Assembly: GCA_050305135.1 (NCBI GenBank)
Contig: JBNLET010000231.1
Span: 1 to 22,084, forward strand
DNA: 22,084 bases
Source: Cognatazoarcus sp050305135
GTDB taxonomy: Bacteria > Pseudomonadota > Gammaproteobacteria > Burkholderiales > Rhodocyclaceae
Direction of reading: 5' to 3'
Shown here: positions 1 to 8,001 of the stretch, in pieces
How the letters are laid out: each line of letters begins with the position of its first letter
Position numbering within the stretch: the first letter of the stretch is position 1
The notes under the pieces: generated by a model
What the model saw: only the letters and a program-made list of their open reading frames with translations
Told to the model about the DNA's origin: nothing
Database searches by the model: none
Position numbers and translations under genes: made by a program

Positions 1-2
1 GG

Positions 3-125
3 GCTGGCTTCAGCCGGCCGGCGGCACCCGCGTTCCGCCCGAATCAACGGCTCCGCCAATATCGCAACACTACTCCGGCGATCAATCCGATCGGCGGCGC
101 AGCGCGGGCCGGAGCAAGGCGATGA
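3..125 (+). CDS. Possible C-terminal tail of an upstream gene (partial)
   Basis: An open frame enters from the left edge and ends in TGA at 123-125, overlapping the ATG of the nitrilase-like gene as ATGA. The visible 40 residues (ending GGAARAGARR) match nothing I recognise and are rich in Arg, Ala and Pro. The only support is the overlapping stop/start, which is typical of cistrons in one operon and is used elsewhere in this window. Third-position GC bias is weak here. It may equally be non-coding leader sequence. Confidence 0.25.
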   Translation, partial: AGFSRPAAPAFRPNQRLRQYRNTTPAINPIGGAARAGARR

Positions 126-1021
126 CTCCGTTCGCGATCGCCGGCATCCAGATGCAGGTCTCGGCCCACCACGAGAACATCGGCGCGATGGGCCACAAGC
201 TCGACGTGCTGATGGCCCGCTTCCCGTGGGTGCAGATGGTGCTGTTCAGCGAGCTGGCCGCCTACGGCCCCTCGCCGTCCCACGCCGAACCGGCCGGCGG
301 CGCGGCCGAGACGCGCTTCTGCGAGATGGCCGCCCGCCACGGCATCTGGCTGATCCCGGGCTCGTTGTTCGAGCGCGTCGGCGACGACATCTACAACATG
401 GCGCCGGTGATCGATCCGTCCGGCCACGTCGTCACGCGCTACCGCAAGATGTTCCCGTTCCAGCCCTACGAGACCGGCATCCGGCCCGGCACCGGGTTCT
501 GCGTCTTCGACGTGCCCGGCGTCGGCCGCTTCGGCGTCTCGATCTGCTACGACATGTGGTTCCCGGAGACCACCCGCACGCTGGTCGCGATGGGCGCCGA
601 GTGCATCCTGCACCCGACCATGACCGACACCATCGACCGCGACGTGGAGCTGCCGATCGCCCGCGCCAGCGCGGCGATCAACCAGTGCTACTTCTTCGAC
701 GTGAACGGCGTCGGCGACTGCGGCACCGGCCGCTCGATCGTCGTCGGCCCGTCCGGCTACGTGATCCACGAGGCCGGCGGCGGCGAGGAGACGATCCCGG
801 TCGAGATCGACCTGGCGCGGGTCCGGCGCGAGCGCGAGGTCGGCATCCGCGGGCTCGGCCAGACACTGAAGAGCTTCCGCGACCGGCCGGTGGACTTTCC
901 GGTGTACCAGCGCGACGCCCGCACCGAAGCCTATCTGAACGGCCTCGGCCCGCTGGCCAAGCCGCTGCGGACCCGTCCGCCGGCCGCCGACGCGGCAGGC
1001 GCGCCGCCGGATTCCGCCTGA
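122..1021 (+). CDS. Nitrilase-superfamily carbon-nitrogen hydrolase
   Basis: Predicted cytosolic amidohydrolase of 299 residues, acting on a small amide, nitrile or carbamoyl substrate through a Cys-Glu-Lys triad. Visible catalytic residues: Glu44 in FSELAAYG, Lys109 in YRKMFPF, and nucleophile Cys142 in SICYDMWFPE, the right order and spacing for the family. The N-terminus (FAIAGIQMQ) is the usual first strand, which supports the ATG at 122; GGAG at 111-114 is a good ribosome binding site. The last 20 residues are a low-complexity Ala/Pro tail. The gene lies 62 bases upstream of an ATP-grasp gene, followed closely by a C45-like hydrolase, so the three probably form one operon. From the family, it could trim an amide from a precursor or release ammonia for the ligase. 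The substrate cannot be read from the sequence. Confidence 0.9.
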   Translation: MTPFAIAGIQMQVSAHHENIGAMGHKLDVLMARFPWVQMVLFSELAAYGPSPSHAEPAGGAAETRFCEMAARHGIWLIPGSLFERVGDDIYNMAPVIDPSGHVVTRYRKMFPFQPYETGIRPGTGFCVFDVPGVGRFGVSICYDMWFPETTRTLVAMGAECILHPTMTDTIDRDVELPIARASAAINQCYFFDVNGVGDCGTGRSIVVGPSGYVIHEAGGGEETIPVEIDLARVRREREVGIRGLGQTLKSFRDRPVDFPVYQRDARTEAYLNGLGPLAKPLRTRPPAADAAGAPPDSA

Positions 1022-1083
1022 ACGCCGCGGCCGCCTGCGGCCGCGCCCCCTGCCCCGACCCAAGCACCGCGAGGACCCCGGCC

Positions 1084-2547
1084 ATGAGCCAGAAGATCGC
1101 CAGCATGTCCGATCTGCGCCTGTTCTTCCACCGCAACGAGCGGCCGATCTACTTCATCAGCGCCACCAATTTCAACCTCGCCGGCATGGACGAGCGGGTA
1201 CCGCATTTCAAGCACATCAACTACATCGACTGCTTCGACGGCCACCACCCGAACGTCTTCGTGCCGAGCGAACAGCCGCACGCCGAGTTCGGCAGCATCG
1301 AGGACATCAACAACTACCTGCTGCAGCACAAGGAAGTGATCGACTACATCGCGCAACGCGGCGGCGACCCGGTGGCGGTGTTCCTGATGTTCGACGAGAC
1401 CACCGAGGCGCTGTGCCGCGAGCTCGGCATCGAGGTCTGGTTTCCGCCGGCCTCGCTGCGCCAGCGCTGCGACAACAAGATGGAGACGGTCCGCATCGGC
1501 AACAAGGCCGGCGTGCCGTCGGTGCCGAACGTGCTGTCGCGGGTGGACGACTACGCGCACCTGCTGCGGCTGGCCGACGAGCACGGCCTGGGCAGCGACC
1601 TGGTCGTGCAGACCGCCTTCGGCGACTCCGGCCACACCACCTTCTTCATCGCCGACGAGGCGCAGTGGCGGGCCCACGCCGAGGAAATAGTCGGCGAGCC
1701 CGAAGTGAAGATCATGAAGCGGATCAACTGCCGCGGCGGCACGCTGGAGGCCTGCGTGACGCGCCACGGCACCGTGGTCGGCCCGCTGCTGACCGAGATC
1801 GTCGGCGCGCCGGAACTGACGCCCTACAAGGGAGGCTGGTGCGGCAACGAGGTGTTCCCCGGCGCCTTCAGCGAAAAGGCGCGCTGGACCGCGCGCGACT
1901 ACGCCTACCAGTTCGGCAACCAGCTGCTGAAGGAAGGCTACCGCGGCTACTTCGACCTCGACTTCCTGATCGATCTGGAGAGCGAGAACGTCTATCTGGG
2001 CGAACTCAATCCCCGCATCTGCGGTGCCAGCCCGATGACCAACCACGCCGCCTTCGCATACGCGGACGCGCCGCTGTTCTTCTTCCATCTGCTCGAATTC
2101 AGCGGCATCGAGTTCGATCTCGACATCGAGGCCATGAACGAGCGCTGGAAGGACCCGAAGTACATCGACAGTTGGAGCCAGCTGGTCATGAAGCACGCCG
2201 GCAGCGAGCTGGACATCGTCACCGCGGCGCCGCAGAGCGGCATCTACCGGATGGACGACAAGGGCGCGGTGAGCTTCCACCGCTTCGACCACCACCGGCT
2301 GGCGGTCGAGAGCGAGCGCGAGGCGTTCTGGCTGCGCATCACCGGCCCGGGCGACTATCGCTACGAAGGGGCCGACCTGGGCATCCTGATCACCCGCGGA
2401 CGTTCGATGAGCGACGACTTCCAGCTCAACGCGCGCGCCGGCGCCTGGATCGAAGGCATCAAGGCCTTCTACCAGGCGCGACCGGCCGACGGCGGCAGCG
2501 AGGTCGGGCCGGCGCCGCACGGCAGCGGTGCGTTCAAGATCCTATAG
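1084..2547 (+). CDS. ATP-grasp ligase (carboxylate-amine ligase-like; often labelled biotin carboxylase)
   Basis: Protein of 487 residues with an ATP-grasp core. Such enzymes activate a carboxylate as acyl phosphate and join it to an amine or thiol. A glycine-rich nucleotide loop, FGDSGHTTFF, lies at 179-188. The metal-binding signature ELNPR is at 307-311, preceded by GYRGYFDLDFLID (about 285-297), the conserved strand before it. The 130-residue C-terminal part (HAGSELDIV to FKIL) is not a recognised biotin carboxylase domain, and no biotin carboxyl carrier gene is nearby, so a peptide or amide ligase role is more likely than biotin carboxylation. The ATG at 1084 is preceded by GAGGA at 1071-1075. 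The frame is open far upstream, but that stretch is antisense-like to the nitrilase reading and is not protein. The C45-like gene begins 15 bases downstream. The substrate is unknown. Confidence 0.85.
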   Translation: MSQKIASMSDLRLFFHRNERPIYFISATNFNLAGMDERVPHFKHINYIDCFDGHHPNVFVPSEQPHAEFGSIEDINNYLLQHKEVIDYIAQRGGDPVAVFLMFDETTEALCRELGIEVWFPPASLRQRCDNKMETVRIGNKAGVPSVPNVLSRVDDYAHLLRLADEHGLGSDLVVQTAFGDSGHTTFFIADEAQWRAHAEEIVGEPEVKIMKRINCRGGTLEACVTRHGTVVGPLLTEIVGAPELTPYKGGWCGNEVFPGAFSEKARWTARDYAYQFGNQLLKEGYRGYFDLDFLIDLESENVYLGELNPRICGASPMTNHAAFAYADAPLFFFHLLEFSGIEFDLDIEAMNERWKDPKYIDSWSQLVMKHAGSELDIVTAAPQSGIYRMDDKGAVSFHRFDHHRLAVESEREAFWLRITGPGDYRYEGADLGILITRGRSMSDDFQLNARAGAWIEGIKAFYQARPADGGSEVGPAPHGSGAFKIL

Positions 2548-2562
2548 CGGCGTCGCGCCCGC

Positions 2563-3570
2563 ATGTCGCTGATCCAGTCCCAGTCGCTGCTGTTCCAGGC
2601 GGTCGAGGAGGATGCGCCCGGCGAGCGCTGGCGCGCGCTGTTCGAGCGCTACTGGCCGGCCTACCGCAACTGGTACCTGCAGGCCGGCGAGCAGGCCCGC
2701 CCCTACTACCTGGCCTGCCGGCGGGCGCTGGCCGCGCACATGCCGGAACTGCTGCCGACCTACGACCGGCTGGTCGAACTGGCCGGCGGCGGCGACCTGG
2801 AGGCGCGCTTCCTGTCGCTGTACTGCCCGCCGCCCTACCTCACCGCGTGCTCGCAGATGGTCTGGCCGGGCCCCTGCCCACTGCTGGTGCGCAACTACGA
2901 CTATCCGCCCCAGCTGTGCGAAGGCCTGTTCCTCAAGACGCGCTGGAACGGCCGCGCCGTGATGGGCGCCAGCGACTGCCTGTGGGGCCTGCTCGACGGC
3001 ATCAACGAGGACGGGCTGGCGGTCTCGCTGTCTTTCGGCGGCAAGCGGGACCATGGCGAGGGCTTCGGCGTCCCGCTGTTGCTGCGCTACCTGCTGGAGA
3101 CCTGCACCAGCACTGCCCAGGCCGGTGCCGCGCTGGTCCGCATCCCGGTGCACATGAGCTACAACGTGACCGTCGTGGACCGCCGCGGCGAGTACCTGAC
3201 CGCCTACCTGAACCCGGGCCGCGCCGGCGAACTGCGGCAATGCGCGGTGGCGACCAACCACCAGCACCGCATCGAGTGGCACCAGCACGCGCGCGAGACC
3301 TCCTCGGTCGAGCGCCAGCGCCGGCTGCTGCTAATGCTGCAGGACCAGGAGCTGGCGCCCGAACACCTGCCGAAGGCCTTCCTGCGCCCGCCGATCTATT
3401 CGACCGCCTTCGCGCGCGGCTTCGGCACCGTCTATTCGGCCGCCTACTGGCCCACCCGCGGCCAGGCCGACTACTTCTGGCCCGGGCAGACCTGGTCCCA
3501 GTCGCTGGCGGCCTTCGCGCCGGGCGAACGGCGGATCGACTTCAGCGAGCCGGCGGGCGGCGCCCGCTAG
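2563..3570 (+). CDS. C45-family Ntn hydrolase / acyltransferase-like protein
   Basis: Protein of 335 residues resembling the C45 peptidase family (isopenicillin N acyltransferase-like Ntn hydrolases). The key signature is visible: Cys96 in LTACSQ followed by LLVRNYDY at 108-114, equivalent to the catalytic Cys and the RNxD strand. A helical N-terminal region of about 90 residues precedes the Cys, as in the proenzymes. Family members normally self-cleave at a Gly-Cys bond; here the residue before Cys is Ala, so processing is uncertain. Later segments (GINEDGLAVSLSFGG, about 145-160; HMSYNVTVVD, about 197-206) fit the core sheet of the fold. The ribosome binding site is weak, and translation probably depends on coupling to the ATP-grasp gene 15 bases upstream. 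In context it may transfer or hydrolyse an acyl group on the ligase product. No signal peptide is seen. Confidence 0.8.
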   Translation: MSLIQSQSLLFQAVEEDAPGERWRALFERYWPAYRNWYLQAGEQARPYYLACRRALAAHMPELLPTYDRLVELAGGGDLEARFLSLYCPPPYLTACSQMVWPGPCPLLVRNYDYPPQLCEGLFLKTRWNGRAVMGASDCLWGLLDGINEDGLAVSLSFGGKRDHGEGFGVPLLLRYLLETCTSTAQAGAALVRIPVHMSYNVTVVDRRGEYLTAYLNPGRAGELRQCAVATNHQHRIEWHQHARETSSVERQRRLLLMLQDQELAPEHLPKAFLRPPIYSTAFARGFGTVYSAAYWPTRGQADYFWPGQTWSQSLAAFAPGERRIDFSEPAGGAR

Positions 3571-3806
3571 CGACGCCCCGGCACGGCCATCGGCCTCGTC
3601 GGCGCCGGCAAGGCCGCGCCCGAGCTGACCGGCGCGACGGTGTTGCTGGTGGACGAGGTGCTGTACAGCGGCCATTCGCTGCCGACGGCCATCGACCACC
3701 TTGCGCGCCGCGGCTTGTGGCGCCGCGAGACATCGTCGAATGCCGCGTGCCGCCGATCGAGCCGGATTTCGGTATCGATCTGCTGCGCCGGGCGTCCGCC
3801 GCCTGA
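3571..3806 (+). pseudogene. Remnant of a PyrR-like phosphoribosyltransferase
   Basis: Directly after the C45-like stop, the +1 frame reads TVLLVDEVLYSGHSLPTA followed by IDHLARRG. This resembles the PRPP-binding loop and following helix of PyrR-type phosphoribosyltransferases (VLVDDVLYTGRT, then AALDAL). At about 3715 the similarity moves to another frame, giving ECRVPPIEPDFGIDLLRR and a TGA at 3804-3806, like the C-terminal LPI..DFVG region of PyrR. The N-terminal half of the family is missing, as is the strand expected between the two pieces, and there is a frameshift. I therefore read it as a degraded gene. High GC at third positions persists in both pieces, which suggests fairly recent decay. 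Family assignment rests on motif memory, not on a search. Confidence 0.55.
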
Positions 3807-3850
3807 CGCGGCCGCCGCCGAACCCGGCGTGCAGGCAGCGTCAGGCGGCG
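3797..3850. repeat. 13-bp perfect inverted repeat spanning two convergent stop codons
   Basis: Left arm 3797-3809 (CGCCGCCTGACGC) and right arm 3838-3850 (GCGTCAGGCGGCG) are exact reverse complements, 28 bases apart. Each arm contains a stop codon: that of the PyrR-like remnant on + and that of lon on -. The transcript would fold into a GC-rich stem on either strand, so it could act as a shared terminator, although no T tract follows. Confidence 0.5.
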
Positions 3851-6273
3851 CTTGCCGCGCCGTCGCCCGCCGGCGCTTCCAACGCCTCGCGCAGTGCGTC
3901 CTCGACCGTTTCGAGCCAGACGAACTTGAGCCGCGCGCGGGCGTCGGCCGGGATGTCCTCCAGTTCGCGTCGATTGCGCGCCGGCAGCAGCACCGTGTCG
4001 ATGCCGGCGCGCAGCGCCGCCAACACCTTCTCCTTGATGCCGCCGACCGGCAGCACCAGTCCGCGCAGGCTGATCTCGCCGGTCATCGCCCGGTCGGCCC
4101 GCACCGGCCGGCCGGTCGCCTCGGAGGCCAGCGCCATGAACATCGCCACGCCGGCACTCGGGCCGTCCTTCGGAATCGCCCCGGCCGGCACATGCACGTG
4201 CACATCGTGGGATTCGAACAGGTCCGGCGCCAGACCCAGCTGGCCGGCCTGTCGTCGGACCAGCGTCAGGGCCGCCTGGGCGCTCTCCTTCATGACCTCG
4301 CCGAGCTGGCCGGTCAGCGTCAGCCGGCCCTTGCCCGGCACCAAGCTGGCCTCGATGAACAGGATGTCGCCGCCGGCCGGCGTCCATGCCAGGCCGGTGG
4401 CGACGCCGGGCAGACTGGTGCGCAGCGCCACCTCCTTCTCGAAGCGCGCCGGCCCGAGCATGGCCGCCAGCTCGCCGGCCTCGACGCGGATCGGCGGGCT
4501 CGCGCCCTCGGCGATGCGCATCGCGACGTGACGCAGCACCTTGCCGATCTCCCGCTCCAGGTTGCGCACGCCGGCCTCGCGCGTGTAGTCGCCGATGATC
4601 GCGTGCAGCACTTCGTCGCCGACCGCGCACTGGTCCTCGCCCAGCCCGTTGGCGGAAAGTTGGCGCGGCAGCAGGTAGCGCCGCCCGATCTCGGCCTTTT
4701 CGTCTTCGGTGTAGCCGGGCAACTGGATCACTTCCATGCGGTCGCGCAGCGGCCCCGGCACCGTGTCGAGCACGTTGGCGGTGCCGATGAACATCACCGC
4801 CGAGAGGTCGAACGGTACCGCCAGGTAGTTGTCGCGGAAGCTGCCGTTCTGTTCCGGATCGAGCACCTCCAGCAGCGCCGCCGCCGGATCGCCCTGCAGC
4901 CCGCTGCCGAGCTTGTCCATCTCGTCCAGCATCATCACGCAGTTGCGCGTGCCGGCCTTCTTCAGCGCCTGGACGATGTTGCCCGGCAGCGCGCCGACAT
5001 AGGTCCGGCGATGGCCGCGGATCTCGGCCTCGTCGTGCACCCCGCCCAGGCTCACGCGCGCGAACTTGCGCCCGGTGGCGCGCGCGATGCTCTGCCCGAG
5101 CGAGGTCTTGCCCACCCCCGGCGGGCCGGCGAAGCACAGGATCGGGCCGCGCCCGGACGGATTCAGCTTGTGCACCGCCAGGTATTCCAGGATGCGGCGC
5201 TTGGCCTCGGCCAGCCCGCAGTGGTCCTCGTCGAGGATGCGGCGCGCCTCGGCGATGTCGATGCGATCCTCCGACAGCACCGACCAGGGCAGCTCGGTGA
5301 GCCACTCGATGTAGGTGCGCAGCATCGAATACTCGGCCGCGCCCTCGCCCATGCGGGCCAGGCGCTTCAGCTCCTTGCGCGCCACCTTGTCCGCCTCGTC
5401 GGGCATGCGCGCCCCGTCGATGGCCTCGGCCAGCTCCTCGATGCCGGCGGCGTCCTCGCCGCTCTCGCCCAGCTCCTGCTGGATGGTCTTCAACTGCTCG
5501 CGCAGCAGGAACTCGCGTTGCCTCTCGTCGATCCGCCCACGCGTTTGCTGGTCGATCTTGTGCGACAGGCGCAGCACCTCCAGCCGCTCGCCGAGCAGCA
5601 CCAGCAGCCGGTCGAGGCGCTCGGTGAGATCGAAGGTCTCGAGCAGGCCCTGCTTCTCCTCCAGCTTGATGTCCAGCAGGCTCGCCAGGAAGTCGCCGAG
5701 CGGACCGGCCGCACTGAAATTCCGGATCGTGCCGGCGAGTTCCGGCGTGACGTCGGGCAACAGTTCCAGCAACTCGCTGCTGCGTTCCTTCAGTCGCGCC
5801 AGCCGCGCCTCGATGTCCGCGCCGCCGGCCTCCGGCTCTTCGATGGCCTGCACCCGGGCCGCCAGGTATGGCAGTCCGGGCAGCGGCGCCACGATGCGGA
5901 AGCGCTGCTGGCCGCGGCACAGCACGTGGTGGGCGCCGTCGGGCGTGGTCACGTAGCGCACGATGCGGGCGATCGTGCCGACCTCCCGCAGCTCGTCGAG
6001 GCCGGCCTGCTCGGCCGCGGGATCGCGCTGCAGCACCACGCCGATCGGCAGTTCGCGCCGCACCGCTTCCTGCGCCGCGGCGATCGATGCGGGCCGACCG
6101 ATCGTCACCGGCACGACGAAGCCCGGGAACAGCACCACGTCGCGCACCGCCAGCAGGATCAGGCCGTCCTCCGGCAGTTCCGCCGCGGCCGCATCGGCCC
6201 CCTCCGCCGGCCCGCCCGCGGCCGTCGCATTCCCGGCGTCGGGCTCGTCGCGGGCTTCCTCGGCGCGGGTCAT
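3841..6273 (-). CDS. lon: ATP-dependent Lon protease (endopeptidase La)
   Basis: Cytosolic ATP-dependent protease of 810 residues, close to the usual bacterial LonA length. Domain order: a low-complexity Ala/Glu N-tail (1-33), the Lon substrate-binding domain (about 36-240, beginning LILLAVRDVVLFPGFVVPV), a coiled linker with REFLLREQLKTIQQELGE (254-271), an AAA+ module with Walker A GPPGVGKT (383-390) and Walker B VMMLDEMD (446-453), and the S16 protease domain with Ser706 in PKDGPSAGVA and Lys749 in GGIKEKV. The Ser-Lys spacing of 43 equals that of E. coli Lon. The start overlaps the Hsp20 stop as ATGA, so the two are translationally coupled. Coupling to a small heat-shock protein suggests a stress-specific, perhaps second, Lon; whether the genome has another lon cannot be seen here. 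Confidence 0.97.
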   Translation of the reverse strand: MTRAEEARDEPDAGNATAAGGPAEGADAAAAELPEDGLILLAVRDVVLFPGFVVPVTIGRPASIAAAQEAVRRELPIGVVLQRDPAAEQAGLDELREVGTIARIVRYVTTPDGAHHVLCRGQQRFRIVAPLPGLPYLAARVQAIEEPEAGGADIEARLARLKERSSELLELLPDVTPELAGTIRNFSAAGPLGDFLASLLDIKLEEKQGLLETFDLTERLDRLLVLLGERLEVLRLSHKIDQQTRGRIDERQREFLLREQLKTIQQELGESGEDAAGIEELAEAIDGARMPDEADKVARKELKRLARMGEGAAEYSMLRTYIEWLTELPWSVLSEDRIDIAEARRILDEDHCGLAEAKRRILEYLAVHKLNPSGRGPILCFAGPPGVGKTSLGQSIARATGRKFARVSLGGVHDEAEIRGHRRTYVGALPGNIVQALKKAGTRNCVMMLDEMDKLGSGLQGDPAAALLEVLDPEQNGSFRDNYLAVPFDLSAVMFIGTANVLDTVPGPLRDRMEVIQLPGYTEDEKAEIGRRYLLPRQLSANGLGEDQCAVGDEVLHAIIGDYTREAGVRNLEREIGKVLRHVAMRIAEGASPPIRVEAGELAAMLGPARFEKEVALRTSLPGVATGLAWTPAGGDILFIEASLVPGKGRLTLTGQLGEVMKESAQAALTLVRRQAGQLGLAPDLFESHDVHVHVPAGAIPKDGPSAGVAMFMALASEATGRPVRADRAMTGEISLRGLVLPVGGIKEKVLAALRAGIDTVLLPARNRRELEDIPADARARLKFVWLETVEDALREALEAPAGDGAASAA

Positions 6274-6692
6274 GGCCCTTCCCTCCGACCGCGACGGTCG
6301 AGGGTCAGCACCAGGCAGCCCTCGCCATAGCTCTGCCGCACCAGCTCGTACGATGCCGCCGGCAGCGCGATGCGCCGCTCGAACGGGCCGTAGGGAATCT
6401 CCAGCTGCCGGATCACGGCCCGGCGGCAGACCTGCGGCAGCGGCCGCTCGCCGCGCACCACCAGGAACTGGCCGTCGCGCAGCACTTCGACCCGATTCGG
6501 CGCGACGTCCGGCAAGGCGAGCACGACGACCAGTTCGTCGCCCTGCTCGAACACGTCCACCGGCGGCGCCCAGGCCGGAATGCTGTCGGGCGCACCGTGA
6601 AACTGGAAGAAGCTGCGCTGCAGCCGCTCGGCCCGGTCGAGCATGTCCAGCGCTTCACCCCAGAACCAGGCATTCGGATCCCAATTGCGCAT
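6270..6692 (-). CDS. Hsp20 / alpha-crystallin family small heat-shock protein
   Basis: ATP-independent holdase chaperone of 140 residues. A short N-terminal helix region with aromatic residues (MRNWDPNAWFWGEALDML) is followed by an alpha-crystallin domain from about residue 38 (WAPPVDVFEQGDELVVVLALPDV) to the conserved G-x-L-x-L strand near the end (EGCLVLTL). The usual C-terminal I-x-I tail is missing; the protein ends in a basic RRGRREGP tail, which may affect oligomer formation. I chose the ATG at 6692 because a GGGGGGAG run lies just upstream at ribosome-binding distance; an ATG 33 bases further upstream lacks this. The stop overlaps the lon start (ATGA), so chaperone and protease are made together, which fits handing over unfolded proteins for degradation. 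I saw no convincing sigma32 promoter. Confidence 0.9.
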   Translation of the reverse strand: MRNWDPNAWFWGEALDMLDRAERLQRSFFQFHGAPDSIPAWAPPVDVFEQGDELVVVLALPDVAPNRVEVLRDGQFLVVRGERPLPQVCRRAVIRQLEIPYGPFERRIALPAASYELVRQSYGEGCLVLTLDRRGRREGP

Positions 6693-7092
6693 CGTTCGCT
6701 CCCCCCGCATTCGTATCCGGCGCATCGCGACAAGGCATGCGGTCCGGCGCCGCGTTGCTTCATGTTAGTTCGATTCGGCGACGCGACGAGCCGCGGCGGA
6801 CAGCGAGGTTGGACGATCGAAATGCGATCTGCCGCGCCGTGGGATGGTCCGCCTCGGCCGCCCCGAGCCCTTGTCGCGCTCCGCTTTCCCGATCGCGCAA
6901 ACTGCACGGCTCGAAACATGGATTCGTCATCGCCATCCTCGGCCTCCCGGCCGCCGTCGAGTCTGTGCACTCCTACCCGTTTTCGCTGGTCGTTTGCACG
7001 CCTGTGGAGATCGTCGAACGCGCATATTGCAGGCAGAGCCTCGTGCCGCAGCGCGCTTCCAGGCGCTTGAAAGGATCCCGGAGATCAGGAAA
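6693..7092. other. Divergent intergenic region between hsp20-lon and the BTAD regulator
   Basis: These 400 bases separate two divergently transcribed units and must hold both promoters. I found no convincing sigma70 or sigma32 pair and no large inverted repeat. Frames open on either strand have no recognisable domains and look like chance ORFs. The right half (about 6900-7090) is visibly less GC-rich than the neighbouring genes. Confidence 0.5.
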
Positions 7093-7962
7093 ATGGACGA
7101 TCCGAGCGCATTCGAAAGACCCATTCGCCAGCATCATGGGCAAAGCGATCTCGCTCCCTCGCAAGCGCGCTCTTCATCATGCGAGCGTAACGCGAGACCT
7201 CGTATTGCCTATCCGATTCAGGGGCATGAACCGATCCGCATCCGGACATTCGGGCAATTCTCGGTGACGACGGACGGCGAGGCTCTGCGCTTCAGCCGCA
7301 AGGTCCCCAAACGCCCCCTCACCCTGCTCAAGGCCCTCATCGCGCTGCGCGGCGAAGAAGTGGCCGAGCATCGACTGACCGATCTGCTGTGGCCGGACCT
7401 GGAGGGCGATTGCGCCCACGCTGCCTTCACGATGGCCTTGTATCGCCTGCGCAAGCTCCTCGGCCGACACGAGGCGGTCCGCCTGCGGGACGGAAAGCTC
7501 AAGCTGAACAAGCACGTGTGCTGGATCGACGCGAACGCATTGGACAGCCTGGAACTGGCCTCTTGCGGCCGCGACATCCCGTCCGAGGAGGCGTCCGGAA
7601 TCCTGGCTGCGGCTCTGGATCTCTACCGCGGCCAATTTCTGGCCGCCGAAGACGGTCATGCGTGGGCGTTCGCCCGTACCGCGCATCACCGCGACCAGTT
7701 CGTGCGTATCGTCACCGCCTGCGCACATCGCCTGGGGGAATCCGATTGCTGGCAGGAGGTACTGGTCGGCTGCCGTCGGGCGATCGAGCGCGACGATCAG
7801 GCCGAGGCCTTGTACCAGTGGATCATGCGTGCCGCCCTGCATCTCCACTCGGCGTCCGAAGGCCTGGCAGCCTTCGAGCGCCTGCGACGCATGCTGTGGA
7901 TCCTGGCTGCCGCCTCACCGTGCGCGGAATCGGAGCGCCTCGCCCGCCAGTTGCGCAGCTGA
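7093..7962 (+). CDS. Orphan winged-helix / BTAD-domain transcriptional regulator
   Basis: Protein of 289 residues. Residues 1-45 resemble nothing. From about 47 a winged-helix DNA-binding domain begins (IRIRTFGQFSV, then KRPLTLLKALIALRGEEV and LTDLLWPDLEGD at about 73-106, and FTMALYRLRKLLG at 112-124). A bacterial transcriptional activator (BTAD) helical-repeat domain covers about 145-288 (ILAAALDLYRGQFL; AIERDDQAEALYQWIMRAAL). In proteobacteria this pair usually forms the C-terminus of very large MalT-like ATPase regulators; here no ATPase precedes it, so it is either a free-standing activator or a truncated descendant. The ATG at 7093 has GGAG at 7079-7082 upstream; no closer ATG, GTG or TTG in frame would remove the odd N-terminus. 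It is divergent from hsp20-lon and convergent with the CRP-like gene. Targets are unknown. Confidence 0.75.
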   Translation: MDDPSAFERPIRQHHGQSDLAPSQARSSSCERNARPRIAYPIQGHEPIRIRTFGQFSVTTDGEALRFSRKVPKRPLTLLKALIALRGEEVAEHRLTDLLWPDLEGDCAHAAFTMALYRLRKLLGRHEAVRLRDGKLKLNKHVCWIDANALDSLELASCGRDIPSEEASGILAAALDLYRGQFLAAEDGHAWAFARTAHHRDQFVRIVTACAHRLGESDCWQEVLVGCRRAIERDDQAEALYQWIMRAALHLHSASEGLAAFERLRRMLWILAAASPCAESERLARQLRS

Positions 7963-8001
7963 TCTGGCTCGCACGAACCGGAATCGACGGCAGGCCGGAC
8001 G

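Noticed and set aside
226..1083. Upstream in-frame extension of the ATP-grasp gene
   Set aside because: It overlaps the nitrilase gene in another frame, is Arg/Pro/Gly-rich without any domain, and the ATG at 1084 has a good ribosome binding site.
1084..2547. Labelling the ATP-grasp protein as a true biotin carboxylase
   Set aside because: Only the ATP-grasp core is evident; no carrier protein, carboxyltransferase or biotin genes are nearby and the C-terminal part does not fit.
1413..3570. Long + strand frame across the ATP-grasp and C45-like genes
   Set aside because: Shadow frame without motifs. Only its last part (about 3715-3806) is kept, as the second piece of the PyrR-like remnant.
3640..6330. 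Very long + strand open frame (896 codons) across the lon gene
   Set aside because: It lies antisense to lon, whose - strand frame carries all Lon motifs. The frame is open because of the high-GC codon bias and has no recognisable domain.
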